DNA of 64,000 nucleotides from Bacillus sp. RAR_GA_16 (GCF_020165985.1 NZ_JAIUKZ010000001.1:310001-374000); one strand, 5' to 3'; numbered from the stretch's first letter, positions 1 through 8,682 are shown. Translations and numbers: made by a program. The notes: generated from the letters alone by a model not told the origin.

Positions 1-1
1 G

Positions 2-307
2 GATATGATTAAAGCTGCTGAAGTCATTCAAGAAATGCAAGGTGGTTTAGTGGTTATACGCAACCAGGAAGTGCTGGCAAAATTGCCGCTACCTATTGCG
101 GGACTCCTTTCGACTAACGATTACCATTCTGTCGTGAGAGAACTTGAAGCAATTGACCTTGCGTTGAAAGAGATTGGTGCACCTGATCACTTCAATCCTT
201 TTCTTACGCTTTCTTTCTTAAGTCTTCCAGTCATTCCAGCGCTCAAGCTAACAGATATGGGGCTCTTTCGTGTTAAGGAGTTTCGCCATATTTCCATTAA
301 TGAATAA
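2..307 (+). CDS. ade: adenine deaminase, C-terminal part (runs off the left edge)
   Basis: Only the last 102 codons are present; the frame is open to the left edge and the ATG at position 5 is internal. The residues match the C-terminal end of bacterial adenine deaminase (amidohydrolase family): a GGLVV strand, KLPLPIAGL, then FLTLSFLSLPVIP and a final LTDMGLF segment. The enzyme converts adenine to hypoxanthine in purine salvage. The metal-binding N-terminal domain lies outside the window. A strong hairpin terminator follows the stop. Confidence 0.85.
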   Translation, partial: DMIKAAEVIQEMQGGLVVIRNQEVLAKLPLPIAGLLSTNDYHSVVRELEAIDLALKEIGAPDHFNPFLTLSFLSLPVIPALKLTDMGLFRVKEFRHISINE

Positions 308-308
308 C

Positions 309-339
309 AAAAGCAGCATGGCCGCGCCATGCTGCTTTT
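309..339. terminator. intrinsic terminator, probably bidirectional
   Basis: A perfect 14-bp stem (AAAAGCAGCATGGC / GCCATGCTGCTTTT) with a 3-nt loop and T/A runs on both sides sits between the converging adenine deaminase and alcohol dehydrogenase genes. Confidence 0.9.
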
Positions 340-343
340 TGCA

Positions 344-1507
344 TTAGAGTGATCGGGTTAGGATATCCCGAACACTTTCCCGGTCAAGTTCTTTATAGGT
401 GCCGACGCCTGGCTTGATAAAGGTCTTTTCCACCATACTATCAAATTCAGTATCATCGATTTCATAATCTGCGAGACGAGATGGTGCCCCAAGAGAGTTC
501 CAGAATTTACGAAGTGCTTTCGCTCCTTCTACAGCAACTTCGTAATCACTTTTCCCTTCTGGCGATACGCCAAGAACGTTCATGGCTAGCTGTTTCACTC
601 GAGAAGGATCTTCTTCAAGGACATGTTCCAACCAGTTCGGGAATAGAATCGCCAATCCACCGCCATGAGGAATATCGTAAACGGCAGATACAGCATGTTC
701 GATGCGGTGTGTAGCCCAATCACCGCCATCAGTGCCGTTGCTCAACGTGCCATTAAAAGCTGTTGTACTAATATACATCATCGTTTCGCGATGCTCATAA
801 GATTCCAGGTCATTTAGTAGCTTTGGACCTGTTTGAATCGCCGTGCGGAGAAGGGATTCAATAAATCCGTCAATCATCGGCGTGTTGTTTGTGCGGTGGA
901 AGTAATGTTCCAACGCATGTGACATGCTATCAACGATTCCATAAACGGTTTGATTTTCTGGAACTGAAAATGTATAGGTCGGGTCAAGTACAGAAAACGT
1001 TGGAAAGACGTGCGGAGAGCCCCATCCTAGCTTTTCTTTCGTTTCCCAATTTGTGATAACTGAAACCGAGTTCATCTCTGAACCTGTAGCAGCAAGAGTT
1101 AACACTGTTCCAAATGGTAGAGCTGATTCAATCGGTTCCTTTTGCGTGAATAAATCCCAAGCTGAACCTTCATAGTGAGCGCCTGCAGCAATTGCTTTCG
1201 TACAATCGATTACGCTTCCACCGCCTACGGCTAGAAGAAAATCGATGCCCTCTTTTTTACAAATAGCAGAACCTTTTTCTACTGTTGTCAGACGAGGGTT
1301 GGGTTCTACTCCAGAAAGCTCATGCACTTCCGCGTTTACTTTCTTAAGTTCAGTCATAACAGCGTCATAAACGCCGTTTCGCTTTATGCTCCCGCCTCCA
1401 TATACCACAAGAACTTTCACCCCATAATGAAGTTCTCCTGCTAATTCTTTTATTTTGTCTTTGCCAAAATAAAGGCGGGTCGGATTGTATTGTAAAAATG
1501 GTTTCAT
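344..1507 (-). CDS. iron-containing alcohol dehydrogenase (YugJ/BdhA-like)
   Basis: 387-residue group III alcohol dehydrogenase, NAD(P)H-dependent and probably cytoplasmic, acting on small alcohols or aldehydes as the butanol dehydrogenases YugJ/YugK do. Seen: GGGSVID nucleotide-binding motif near residue 95, ATGSEMN, and the metal-ligand segments [10 protein letters not shown] and IPHGGGLA. The start is placed at ATG 1507, which has AGGTG seven bases upstream; an upstream in-frame ATG at 1525 has no such site. It seems monocistronic and ends in the shared terminator at 309-339. The in vivo substrate cannot be deduced. Confidence 0.88.
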   Translation of the reverse strand: MKPFLQYNPTRLYFGKDKIKELAGELHYGVKVLVVYGGGSIKRNGVYDAVMTELKKVNAEVHELSGVEPNPRLTTVEKGSAICKKEGIDFLLAVGGGSVIDCTKAIAAGAHYEGSAWDLFTQKEPIESALPFGTVLTLAATGSEMNSVSVITNWETKEKLGWGSPHVFPTFSVLDPTYTFSVPENQTVYGIVDSMSHALEHYFHRTNNTPMIDGFIESLLRTAIQTGPKLLNDLESYEHRETMMYISTTAFNGTLSNGTDGGDWATHRIEHAVSAVYDIPHGGGLAILFPNWLEHVLEEDPSRVKQLAMNVLGVSPEGKSDYEVAVEGAKALRKFWNSLGAPSRLADYEIDDTEFDSMVEKTFIKPGVGTYKELDRESVRDILTRSL

Positions 1508-1573
1508 AAGACACCTCATTATCATTAGTCGAAGCTAGTGTACCATACTCCAATCCTCGAACTGTAGGATTGA

Positions 1574-2545
1574 CTATCGGGGATTGATGACAACTTCAGA
1601 CTTTGTTTTCTCCGCTTGATAAGTTCTCTCCATTAACACGGTTAGATCAAGAGCAAGCTTAATGTTTTCATCTGTTCCTTTATCCGTTTGAATGTGATCA
1701 ATCCATTGTGAAAATGGAGAAGGTTTATCCGTTGGGATCATCACTTCTTCCCATTGATCCGAAACTTTTTTGATTAGTTTTTTATCAGGTATTCCATAGA
1801 TAGCTGATCCTTTTGTTCCATGTATTTCAATGGTAAATGGGGAGTGAGCTGTTACAAAACCCGTTTCCACTATTCCATAGGATCCACTCTCATATCCGAA
1901 TGTTACGATCGCCTGATCCTCTACTTCTTTCTTCGTTACATAACCAAACTGAGCGGTAACCCGTTCCGGCATTCCGTGAAAAAGTCTTGTTAAGTAAACC
2001 GGGTGACAACCAAGGTCAATTAACGCTCCACCCTGACACTCCTCTTTGTTGTAGAAATGATTTGGAAGCCAATCAGCAGTCGCTCCATTATGAGCAAGCC
2101 GCACGCGCGTCTGCGTCAGTTCTCCCAACTCATCTGATTCAATCAACTTTTTGATAGCTTCCGTATAACCATCATAAACGCGCGGCAATGAAACAAATAA
2201 CTTTACCCCAGCTGCTTTCACTGCATTCAGTATAGCGATCGCTTCCTCTTCAGTAGACGCGAGAACTTTTTCGGTAAAAATGTGCTTACCGGCTTGAGCG
2301 GCTTGTATCATCACTTCTTTATGACGGTTTGTCGGTGCGCTAACCACAACTGCCTCTATATCTTGGCGGTTCAGTAGATCTTCTATATCACTTATGTACT
2401 CCACTTCTCTCATTTGAGCTTCTTTTCTTCCACGCTCTTCATTCTCATCCCAGATTGCCGCAATTTCAGTATCTGGATGAATTCGAGCTTCTTCCGCATA
2501 ATCTTTTGCGTGTACATGCCAAAAACTAATCATTCCAATCTTCAT
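1574..2545 (-). CDS. Gfo/Idh/MocA family oxidoreductase
   Basis: 323-residue NAD(P)-dependent dehydrogenase of the glucose-fructose oxidoreductase/inositol dehydrogenase family. The N-terminal Rossmann strand (MKIGMISFWHVHA) is followed by the family EK motif (FTEKVLAST, about residue 90), a catalytic-domain lysine region, and GGALIDLGCHP near residue 172, whose histidine/aspartate pair normally sits at the active site. GGAGG-type site before ATG 2545. The substrate is probably a sugar or polyol, but neighbours give no clue; the only nearby sugar genes are gntK and gnd. Confidence 0.85.
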   Translation of the reverse strand: MKIGMISFWHVHAKDYAEEARIHPDTEIAAIWDENEERGRKEAQMREVEYISDIEDLLNRQDIEAVVVSAPTNRHKEVMIQAAQAGKHIFTEKVLASTEEEAIAILNAVKAAGVKLFVSLPRVYDGYTEAIKKLIESDELGELTQTRVRLAHNGATADWLPNHFYNKEECQGGALIDLGCHPVYLTRLFHGMPERVTAQFGYVTKKEVEDQAIVTFGYESGSYGIVETGFVTAHSPFTIEIHGTKGSAIYGIPDKKLIKKVSDQWEEVMIPTDKPSPFSQWIDHIQTDKGTDENIKLALDLTVLMERTYQAEKTKSEVVINPR

Positions 2546-2687
2546 TATGTAATCGCCTCCATTGTTGGTGAGAACCAGTTTTGTCTATTATTGTAATGGA
2601 GTTGGCAACGATCAAGCAATCAAACTGCAAAATCCAAAAAAATAATCCATTCGTACAAATTAATTGTTTATGTTATAATAGGAGATG

Positions 2688-2696
2688 TGCTATAAT
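2688..2696 (+). promoter_or_regulatory. extended -10 promoter element for carD
   Basis: TGCTATAAT is a perfect extended -10 box about 25 bp before the likely TTG start of the CarD-family gene. A second TATAAT lies at 2674-2679, so initiation may occur at two points. The -35 match is poor for both. Confidence 0.5.
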
Positions 2697-2718
2697 TTAT
2701 AAATTTGGGGGTGGGCGC

Positions 2719-3206
2719 TTGTTTGAGGTAGGCGATAAGATTTTTTATCCCATGTACGGTGCAGGTATAGTCGAAGCTATCGAAGAAAAAGAAATACTGG
2801 GTGAAACTCAGATCTATTATATTCTTAATATGCCTTTTCGAGATATTCAGGTGATGATTCCAAAAGGAAAGACGGAAAACCTGAAAATCCGTGAAGTGTC
2901 TGATGTTAACACAATGGACCAGGTTCTTACTTCTTTTAACGAAGAAGTAGACGTGGAAGAGCCCAGTGCAAATAGAAACCAGCGTTACAGGGATAATATG
3001 AACAAGCTTAAAACAGGTGACATCCACAATCATGTGGAAGTGATTCCGTGAGCTCGTTGCCCTAAACAAGAAACGACCACTCGGAACTGACGATAAAAAA
3101 CTACTGGAAAACGCCCAGCAGTTTCTCATAAGCGAGATCGTTCTGACAAAAGATGTCGAGTTAGATCAAGCAACTGTTATTTTAAAAGAAGCGATTAAGC
3201 ATTAAT
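2719..3206 (+). pseudogene. CarD/CdnL family transcription regulator, frameshifted near codon 110
   Basis: From TTG 2719 (behind a GGGGGTGG site) the product matches CarD family proteins such as B. subtilis YdeB: FEVGDKIFYPMYGAGIVEAI is the RNA-polymerase-interacting Tudor-like domain. The reading frame stops at 3051, yet the next frame continues the C-terminal DNA-binding helices without a gap (RELVALNKKRPLGTDDKKLL through KEAIKH, stop 3204-3206). Removing one C from the ATTCCGTGAG stretch near 3045 restores a protein of about 162 residues, the usual family size. Either one base is inserted by sequencing error or the gene is recently broken. CarD proteins stabilise the open promoter complex. 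Confidence 0.8.
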
Positions 3207-3213
3207 ATTAGCA

Positions 3214-3254
3214 ATACAAAAAGGACAGCCTCGACGGCTGTCCTTTTTGTATTG
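3214..3254. terminator. terminator after carD
   Basis: An 18-bp perfect stem (AATACAAAAAGGACAGCC and its complement) with a short loop and flanking A/T runs follows the restored carD stop codon. Confidence 0.9.
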
Positions 3255-3289
3255 TTTGTATTGATGGAGGCGTGACACATATGCTTTAG

Positions 3290-3412
3290 CTTGTGCTAGC
3301 TACAAAACCCCAGACCCTCGGCCACTTCACCTTTCAATTTGAACACAAAAAACGTGTTCATTTTGAAAGGCTCCAGTGTCTGCCGGGTCTAAACGGGGTT
3401 TTTTCGCTTTAC
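3290..3412 (-). repeat. solo copy of the structured palindromic repeat
   Basis: Read on the minus strand it aligns along its length with the tandem units at 55611-56365: TAAAGCG, TTTAGACCCGGCAG, CACTGGAG, a GAACAC/GTGTTC hairpin, AAGGTGAAGTG, GAGGGTCTG. It folds as nested stems: AAAACCCC/GGGGTTTT (3304-3311 with 3395-3402), AGACCC/GGGTCT, CCTTTCAA/TTGAAAGG and GAACAC/GTGTTC. The outer stem differs in sequence from every array copy yet still pairs. The TAA stop of gntK (3409-3411) is part of the conserved TAAAGCG edge. Confidence 0.85.
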
Positions 3413-4962
3413 TTATTCCCTAATGTTTTGTTTTGGAAGTTGGCTATGGCTGTGTATTCTTCGGTTAGTTTTCTTGAGATTCTGATGTAGATTGGGAGTA
3501 GTTCTGAATAGATTTGGACGTTTTCTTTTTTAGGTTCATGGCTAAATGTATCTCCTACTAGATCTGAGACGATGCTTAGTGAGTCGATTTCGCGGAGCGC
3601 TTTTTTACCAAGAACGATGGCACCGAGGCAAGAGCTTTCATAGCTTTCTGGAACGGTTACTTCTTGGTTAAAGATGTCGGCCATCATTTGTCTCCATAGA
3701 GCTGATCGAGCAAATCCGCCTGTTGCTTTAATTTGCTTCGGTTCACCAATTAGCTCTTCAAGTGCAAGCAAGACACTGTATAGGTTGTAAATAACCCCTT
3801 CAAGTACGGCACGGATCATGTGCTCTTTTTTGTGATGCATGGCAAGGCCGAAGAAACTTCCGCGCGCATCTGAATTCCATAATGGAGCACGTTCGCCAGC
3901 AAGGTATGGATGGAAAAGAAGACCGTCAGAGCCAGGGTTCACCTGTTCAGCAATACGCGTGAGTATTTCATACGTATCAATCCCAAGGCGTTTCGCTGTT
4001 TCTGTTTCAGATGCTGCAAATTGATCGCGTACCCATCGGAATGTAATCCCACCGTTATTTACCGGCCCCCCTACAACCCATTTATCTTCAGTAAGTGCGT
4101 AACAGAAAATGCGTCCTTTTGGGTCTGTGACTGGGCGGTCGGTTACGGCTCTAATCGCTCCACTTGTCCCAATTGTGACAGCTACAACGCCTGGCTCAAT
4201 CGCATTAACGCCGAGGTTCGATAAAACGCCATCACTTGCACCGATGATGAAATTAGTGGAAGAAGTAAGTCCTGTCTCTTCAATATATGGTGCTTTTAAC
4301 CCTGACATCATATGCGTTGTTGAAACAGGCTTTGATAATTGTTCCGCTGTGATTCCAGCAATTTCAAGCGCTTCTTCATCCCAATTAAGCTGTTCTAAAT
4401 TAAATAAACCTGTTGCAGAAGCGATTGAATAGTCAATCACATACTCATGGAAAAAGCGATAGAAAACGTATTCTTTTATTGAAATAAACTTTGCTACTGA
4501 TTGAAATAATTCACTTTCATCATTTTTTAGCCAAACCAGCTTTGAAAGGGGTGACATGGGGTGAATAGGCGTGCCTGTACGGCGATAAATTTCATGCCCA
4601 TCCATCTCATTTTTTATCTTCTCAGCCCACTGTGCACTTCGGTTGTCTGCCCATGTAATGCAGTTCGTCAGTGGTTTTCCTTTTCCATCTACTCCAATTA
4701 AACTGTGCATAGCTGAGCTAAATGAAACAAATTTGACTTGCTTACCACTCAGCTGATTATCTTGTATCACCGTCCGAATGGACTCGACAACAGCTAGAAG
4801 AATTTGTTCAGGATCTTGTTCTGCCGTTGCTGGTGTTGGAGTAAAGAGCGGATACTCCACATTATGTTTTGAAACAGGCTGTCCGTCATTATTAAATAGA
4901 ACGGCTTTTGTACTCGTTGTACCGATATCGACACCGATCATATATTGTTCATTCATCGTCAT
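3409..4962 (-). CDS. gntK: gluconokinase (FGGY carbohydrate kinase)
   Basis: 517-residue FGGY kinase that phosphorylates gluconate to 6-phosphogluconate in the cytoplasm. Seen: N-terminal phosphate-1 motif IGVDIGTTSTKAV, sugar-binding SFSSAMHSL and TWADNRSA, and in the C-terminal lobe GTSGAIR and ATGGFARS (ATP binding). Length and motifs fit GntK. AGGAGG precedes ATG 4962 by eight bases. Gnd, the next enzyme, lies upstream on the same strand, so the pair takes gluconate to ribulose 5-phosphate. No gluconate permease is nearby. The stop codon lies inside a copy of the structured repeat. Confidence 0.9.
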   Translation of the reverse strand: MTMNEQYMIGVDIGTTSTKAVLFNNDGQPVSKHNVEYPLFTPTPATAEQDPEQILLAVVESIRTVIQDNQLSGKQVKFVSFSSAMHSLIGVDGKGKPLTNCITWADNRSAQWAEKIKNEMDGHEIYRRTGTPIHPMSPLSKLVWLKNDESELFQSVAKFISIKEYVFYRFFHEYVIDYSIASATGLFNLEQLNWDEEALEIAGITAEQLSKPVSTTHMMSGLKAPYIEETGLTSSTNFIIGASDGVLSNLGVNAIEPGVVAVTIGTSGAIRAVTDRPVTDPKGRIFCYALTEDKWVVGGPVNNGGITFRWVRDQFAASETETAKRLGIDTYEILTRIAEQVNPGSDGLLFHPYLAGERAPLWNSDARGSFFGLAMHHKKEHMIRAVLEGVIYNLYSVLLALEELIGEPKQIKATGGFARSALWRQMMADIFNQEVTVPESYESSCLGAIVLGKKALREIDSLSIVSDLVGDTFSHEPKKENVQIYSELLPIYIRISRKLTEEYTAIANFQNKTLGNK

Positions 4963-5056
4963 AAGCCATTCCTCCTACGTTGTTGTTTATTCCACTTATA
5001 GTATAGCTTTTACATCCGCATGATACGAATGTTCTTCTGAGCTCAATGAGCTCATC

Positions 5057-5070
5057 TGTAAGCGCGTTCA
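5057..5070. promoter_or_regulatory. possible CcpA cre site upstream of gntK
   Basis: TGTAAGCGCGTTCA matches the cre consensus TGNAANCGNWNNCW with one mismatch, about 95 bp upstream of the gntK start. Catabolite repression of gluconate use is well known in bacilli; the assignment here is by motif only. A GAGCTC-AAT-GAGCTC repeat lies just beside it (5039-5053). Confidence 0.4.
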
Positions 5071-5106
5071 AATAAGTTAAATGAGTAGTTCCTACACAAA
5101 AGATCA

Positions 5107-5134
5107 GGAAGCATGTTTATGTCAACATGCTTCC
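5107..5134 (-). terminator. terminator after gnd
   Basis: Perfect 11-bp stem GGAAGCATGTT/AACATGCTTCC with a 6-nt loop downstream of gnd; the T-rich tract on the minus strand is short and interrupted. Confidence 0.6.
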
Positions 5135-5152
5135 CTTCTCTACTTTTTTAAA

Positions 5153-6052
5153 TTAATTACTTTTTTCAGTTGCATGACCGCCGAATTCATTACGTAGTGC
5201 AGCAACAACTTTACCAGTGAATGTATCGTCCTCTAATGAACGATAACGCATCATTAAGGAAAGAGCGATTACAGGCGTTGCTGTTTGAAGATCAAGGGCT
5301 GTTTCAACTGTCCATTTTCCTTCACCTGAAGAATTCATCACTCCGCGAATTTCATCAAGGTTTGCATCTTTAGAAAATGCAGACTCTGTTAATTCCATTA
5401 ACCATGAGCGAATAACAGAACCATTGTTCCATACGCGCGCCACTTTTTCGTAATCAAAGTCATATTCACTTTTACTTAATAGATCAAAGCCTTCCGCAAT
5501 GGATTGCATCATGCCATATTCTACGCCATTATGGACCATTTTTAGGAAGTGACCACTGCCAGACTCGCCAGTATAGAGATAGCCATTTTCTACACAAATG
5601 TCCTTAAATAAAGGCTCAATTGTTTCAAATACAGTGCTATCTCCACCGATCATAGTACAAGCGCCATTTCGTGCACCTGACTTCCCACCACTTGTTCCAA
5701 CATCAAAGAAGTGAATACCTTTTTCCAAAAGCATTTCGCCTCTGCGTTTTGAATCCTTGTAATGAGAATTACCACCATCAATGATAATGTCGCCATTCTC
5801 AAGAAGCGTAGACAATTCAGTTGTGACCGCTTCTGTAATATCACCTGAAGGAACCATCATCCATAGGATACGCGGTGCCTCTAATGATTCAACAACTTCT
5901 TTAAGAGAGTGCTTTCCAGCAAACCCCTCTTCATTCATTTTTTGAACCTGTTCATCGTTTGCATCATGCACGATGACGTTATGTTCATGATCACGTAAAT
6001 TTAGGGCAAGGTTGTAACCCATCTTGCCAAGACCAATTAATCCGACGTTCAT
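5153..6052 (-). CDS. gnd: 6-phosphogluconate dehydrogenase, decarboxylating (short YqeC-type)
   Basis: 299-residue short-form 6-phosphogluconate dehydrogenase, oxidising 6-phosphogluconate to ribulose 5-phosphate and CO2. Seen: GLIGLGKMGYNLA Rossmann loop, DGGNSHYKD substrate motif, DVGTSGGKSGARNG, and the catalytic-lysine segment FLKMVHNGVEYGMM. The length of about 300 (rather than 470) and the missing C-terminal tail are typical of the YqeC-like class, usually NAD-preferring. AGGAG precedes ATG 6052. Between this start and the divergent RpiR regulator is a promoter with repeated operator-like elements. Confidence 0.92.
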   Translation of the reverse strand: MNVGLIGLGKMGYNLALNLRDHEHNVIVHDANDEQVQKMNEEGFAGKHSLKEVVESLEAPRILWMMVPSGDITEAVTTELSTLLENGDIIIDGGNSHYKDSKRRGEMLLEKGIHFFDVGTSGGKSGARNGACTMIGGDSTVFETIEPLFKDICVENGYLYTGESGSGHFLKMVHNGVEYGMMQSIAEGFDLLSKSEYDFDYEKVARVWNNGSVIRSWLMELTESAFSKDANLDEIRGVMNSSGEGKWTVETALDLQTATPVIALSLMMRYRSLEDDTFTGKVVAALRNEFGGHATEKSN

Positions 6053-6075
6053 ATGAAAAACTCCTTATACGAATG

Positions 6076-6125
6076 AAATATTTTTTCCTATATACTAATT
6101 ATACATTAAATATTTTTTGTTTCAA
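6076..6125 (-). promoter_or_regulatory. gnd promoter with two direct-repeat operator candidates
   Basis: On the minus strand TTGAAA (6120-6125) is separated by 16 bp from a perfect TATAAT (6098-6103). The 11-mer AAATATTTTTT occurs twice in the same orientation, at 6108-6118 inside the spacer and at 6076-6086 just after the expected start point, 32 bp apart (about three helical turns). Such placing suits a repressor; the adjacent RpiR gene is the obvious candidate. Confidence 0.55.
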
Positions 6126-6154
6126 TTGGTTGAGCGGAATCTATTTTCATCTTA

Positions 6155-6172
6155 ATTGTAATCGGTTACAAT
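6155..6172. promoter_or_regulatory. palindrome upstream of the RpiR-type regulator
   Basis: ATTGTAATCGGTTACAAT is a perfect 7-bp inverted repeat around TCGG, about 35 bp before the regulator start and containing a -10-like TACAAT. It could be an autoregulatory operator. Confidence 0.45.
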
Positions 6173-6206
6173 GATAAAATCAGGAGTGAAAGAGAGGAGA
6201 ATGAAC

Positions 6207-7064
6207 ATGTCCGACACGGAAACCCGTCACTGCCTTCCTAGAATCCGCTCTTCTTACTCGCAATTTAGCGAAAAAGAACGACAGGTTGCGGATTATATAT
6301 TAAATAATTCAAATAAAATTATTCATAGTACCATTAATCAGGTAGCTGAAGACTTGAACGTAGCTGATGCTACCGTCTTCCGGTTTTGTAAACGAATTGG
6401 CTTCAAAGGTTTTCAAGCGATGAAGATTGCCCTTGCAGCTGAAATTGTAAATCCCATTCAGGATATTCATGAAACGATTACAGAAACCGACTCCACAAAA
6501 GAGGTTGCCGAAAAGGTCCTTCGGTCAAATATTCGGACGCTTGAAGATACGTATCACATTCTGGATGACGCAACGATTGACCAGGCTGTTCAAATTTTAT
6601 TAAAAGCAACGCATATTGAATTCTATGGGAATGGTGGTTCTGGAATTATTGCGATGGACGCTCAGCATAAATTTATTCGAACAGGATTACGTTCTACGTC
6701 CTATAGCGATGCGCATCTGCAAATCATGTCAGCTTCTCAGCTCTCAAGTAGCGATGTTGCTGTCTTGATTTCTCATTCTGGTACGAATAAAGATATGTTA
6801 CGTGTTGCTGACATTGCACGTGGAACAGGTGCAACGACAATCGCCATCACGAACCTAGCTACTTCCCCTCTTAGTAAAAAAGTCGACATTCCTCTCTATA
6901 CTGTTTCACAGGAAACAGACTTTCGCTCGGAAGCCCTCGCATCTAGGATTGCACAGTTAAGTCTTGTTGATGCGCTTTACGTGAACATTATGATTGCTCG
7001 AAAAGAAAAATCCCAGCACTCCCTTCAATTAATGCGCGAAGCGATTTCATCAAAGCGAATTTAA
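6207..7064 (+). CDS. MurR/RpiR family transcriptional regulator
   Basis: 285-residue regulator with an N-terminal RpiR helix-turn-helix (SEKERQVADYIL ... INQVAEDLNVADATVFRFCKRIGFKGF) and a C-terminal SIS domain (FYGNGGSGIIA near residue 145; ISHSGTNKD near 190) that binds phosphosugars. Start chosen at ATG 6207, seven bases after GGAG; ATG 6201 directly abuts the site. Divergent from gnd-gntK, so it probably senses 6-phosphogluconate or a related phosphosugar and controls them, taking the place of the GntR regulator of B. subtilis. The ligand is inferred. Confidence 0.88.
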   Translation: MSDTETRHCLPRIRSSYSQFSEKERQVADYILNNSNKIIHSTINQVAEDLNVADATVFRFCKRIGFKGFQAMKIALAAEIVNPIQDIHETITETDSTKEVAEKVLRSNIRTLEDTYHILDDATIDQAVQILLKATHIEFYGNGGSGIIAMDAQHKFIRTGLRSTSYSDAHLQIMSASQLSSSDVAVLISHSGTNKDMLRVADIARGTGATTIAITNLATSPLSKKVDIPLYTVSQETDFRSEALASRIAQLSLVDALYVNIMIARKEKSQHSLQLMREAISSKRI

Positions 7065-7076
7065 TTTTACACTTTC

Positions 7077-7100
7077 AACCGCCAATTTTGGCGGTTTTTT
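7077..7100 (+). terminator. terminator after the RpiR gene
   Basis: AACCGCCAA/TTGGCGG stem with minimal loop followed by six T residues. Confidence 0.88.
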
Positions 7101-7202
7101 ATATCGTTCCATCTTAGAATGCACATGATAAGACAAAGAATGATCTGCCATGCTAAACTGTAAGGGTTGGAATTACAGTATAGGTATAAAAGGAGGAACA
7201 CA

Positions 7203-8321
7203 ATGACTTCGAATCGAAAAATGCTACAATCGTATACGCTACCTTCAGGGATAGAATTAAAAAATCGTGTCATGCTTGCTCCAATGACCAATTTCTTATC
7301 CAATGATGATGGTACCGTATCCGCACAGGAGCTCGCTTATTATGAAAAACGCTCTGGCGGAGTAGGCGCCGTTATTACCGCTTGTGCTTATGTGCTTCCG
7401 CACGGAAAAGGCTTCGCTGGTGAAATTGGGGCAAACCGAGATGAACAGATTCCAGGCCTCAAGAAATTGGCAGATACCCTTCATGCTGAAGGTGCAAAAG
7501 CCATTCTACAAATCTTCCATGGCGGCAGAATGTGCCCGCCAGAGCTCGTTCCAGATGAAGAAATCCTTAGCGCAAGTGCGGTCCCAGCTGAGCGTGAAGG
7601 TTCAAAAACACCTCGTGCTATGACAGAAGATGAAATTCAAGAAACCATTCAAGCTTTCGGTGAAGCAACGCGAAGGGCAATTGAAGCGGGGTTTGATGGG
7701 GTAGAACTTCATGGTGCAAATACGTACCTTCTTCAACAGTTCTTTTCTCCTCATTCAAACCGAAGAGAAGATGCATGGGGTGGAAGCCTTGAAAATCGCA
7801 TGAAATTCCCATTAGCTGTCTTAGAATCTGTCCAAGCAGCAATCAAAAAACACGCTAGTGGTGCTTTCGTTCTTGGTTATCGCATCTCACCTGAAGAACG
7901 TGAAAATCCTGGAATCACAATGGATGACACTCTTCAGCTTGTAGATGTGCTTGCCACACGCAATCTGGATTATGTTCACGTCTCCCTATCCGATTTCTAT
8001 CAAGGTTCGATGCGTGAGGAAGACACAACACCACGAATGGAAATGATCAAAGAACGAATCGGTCACATTGTTCCTGTTATTGGTGTCGGCTCTCTTCATA
8101 CTCCAGATGATGTAGAAAAAGCCCTAGATACGGGCGTGCCTCTCATTGCCCTTGGTCGCGAAATGATCATGGAACCGAACTGGGTAGAGAAAGTCCAGAA
8201 CGGAGACGAAGAAAACATTCGTGTAACGTTACGGAAAGATGCACAGCAAGAACTCGTTTTACCTGATCCGCTTTGGAACGCGATATTCAGCGTACCTGGC
8301 TGGTTCCCAATCGAAGAATAA
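7203..8321 (+). CDS. NADH-dependent flavin oxidoreductase, old yellow enzyme family
   Basis: 372-residue FMN-binding TIM-barrel reductase that reduces activated C=C bonds or other electrophiles. Seen: LAPMTNFLS (flavin pocket), ILQIFHGGRMC, the substrate-binding pair in VELHGANTYLLQQFFSP with the typical N-R-R-E-D-A-WGGS loop, and the phosphate-binding GVGSL ... ALGREMI near the C-terminus. There is no extra Fe-S/FAD domain, so it is not a full 2,4-dienoyl-CoA reductase. AGGAGG precedes ATG 7203. Monocistronic between two terminators. Confidence 0.9.
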   Translation: MTSNRKMLQSYTLPSGIELKNRVMLAPMTNFLSNDDGTVSAQELAYYEKRSGGVGAVITACAYVLPHGKGFAGEIGANRDEQIPGLKKLADTLHAEGAKAILQIFHGGRMCPPELVPDEEILSASAVPAEREGSKTPRAMTEDEIQETIQAFGEATRRAIEAGFDGVELHGANTYLLQQFFSPHSNRREDAWGGSLENRMKFPLAVLESVQAAIKKHASGAFVLGYRISPEERENPGITMDDTLQLVDVLATRNLDYVHVSLSDFYQGSMREEDTTPRMEMIKERIGHIVPVIGVGSLHTPDDVEKALDTGVPLIALGREMIMEPNWVEKVQNGDEENIRVTLRKDAQQELVLPDPLWNAIFSVPGWFPIEE

Positions 8322-8370
8322 AATGAAGAAAGCCCCCGCAATTTTTCTTTTGCGGGGGCTTTCTTCATTT
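8321..8370. terminator. bidirectional terminator
   Basis: A 21-bp perfect stem (AAATGAAGAAAGCCCCCGCA and complement, 8321-8341 with 8350-8370) between converging genes; it includes the stop codon of the minus-strand gene. Confidence 0.92.
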
Positions 8371-8682
8371 CAATACAGGACGCAGATCTTCTAGCTTTTC
8401 AAACAAATGCCAAACAAAATCATCGACGCCAAGCTCACGATGTGGGTGTAAATCTTCAAGGTTAGGATCATTCACGTAGTTGTAAATTCCTTCTTTCGAT
8501 TCCCACTCAACAAGCATCATCACTTGCCTCGGCGCAATGTCTCCCTCTGGAGATGAGTGAAGCTTCCCATAGGCTACAACTTTGCCACCATATTGGCGCA
8601 GCGGTTCTTCTGCTCGCCTCGCATATTCAGCATATTCTTCACCATCTTTTACGTTAAATAGATTCAGTGCGTACAGCGCCAT
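8365..8682 (-). CDS. DUF1330-like small protein
   Basis: 105-residue protein resembling the DUF1330 family of small ferredoxin-fold (dimeric alpha-beta barrel) proteins: YALNLFNVKDGEEYAEYARRA at the start, VVAYGK and VMMLVEWES in the middle. The ATG lies 29 bp inside the end of the molybdopterin oxidoreductase gene, so the two are probably translationally coupled. No catalytic role is known; the tight coupling suggests a job linked to the oxidoreductase or its substrate. Confidence 0.7.
   Translation of the reverse strand: MALYALNLFNVKDGEEYAEYARRAEEPLRQYGGKVVAYGKLHSSPEGDIAPRQVMMLVEWESKEGIYNYVNDPNLEDLHPHRELGVDDFVWHLFEKLEDLRPVLK

Noticed and set aside
2668-3129. Minus-strand open frame of 153 codons antisense to carD
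   Set aside because: The plus strand encodes a recognisable CarD protein across the same bases; no start signals on the minus strand.
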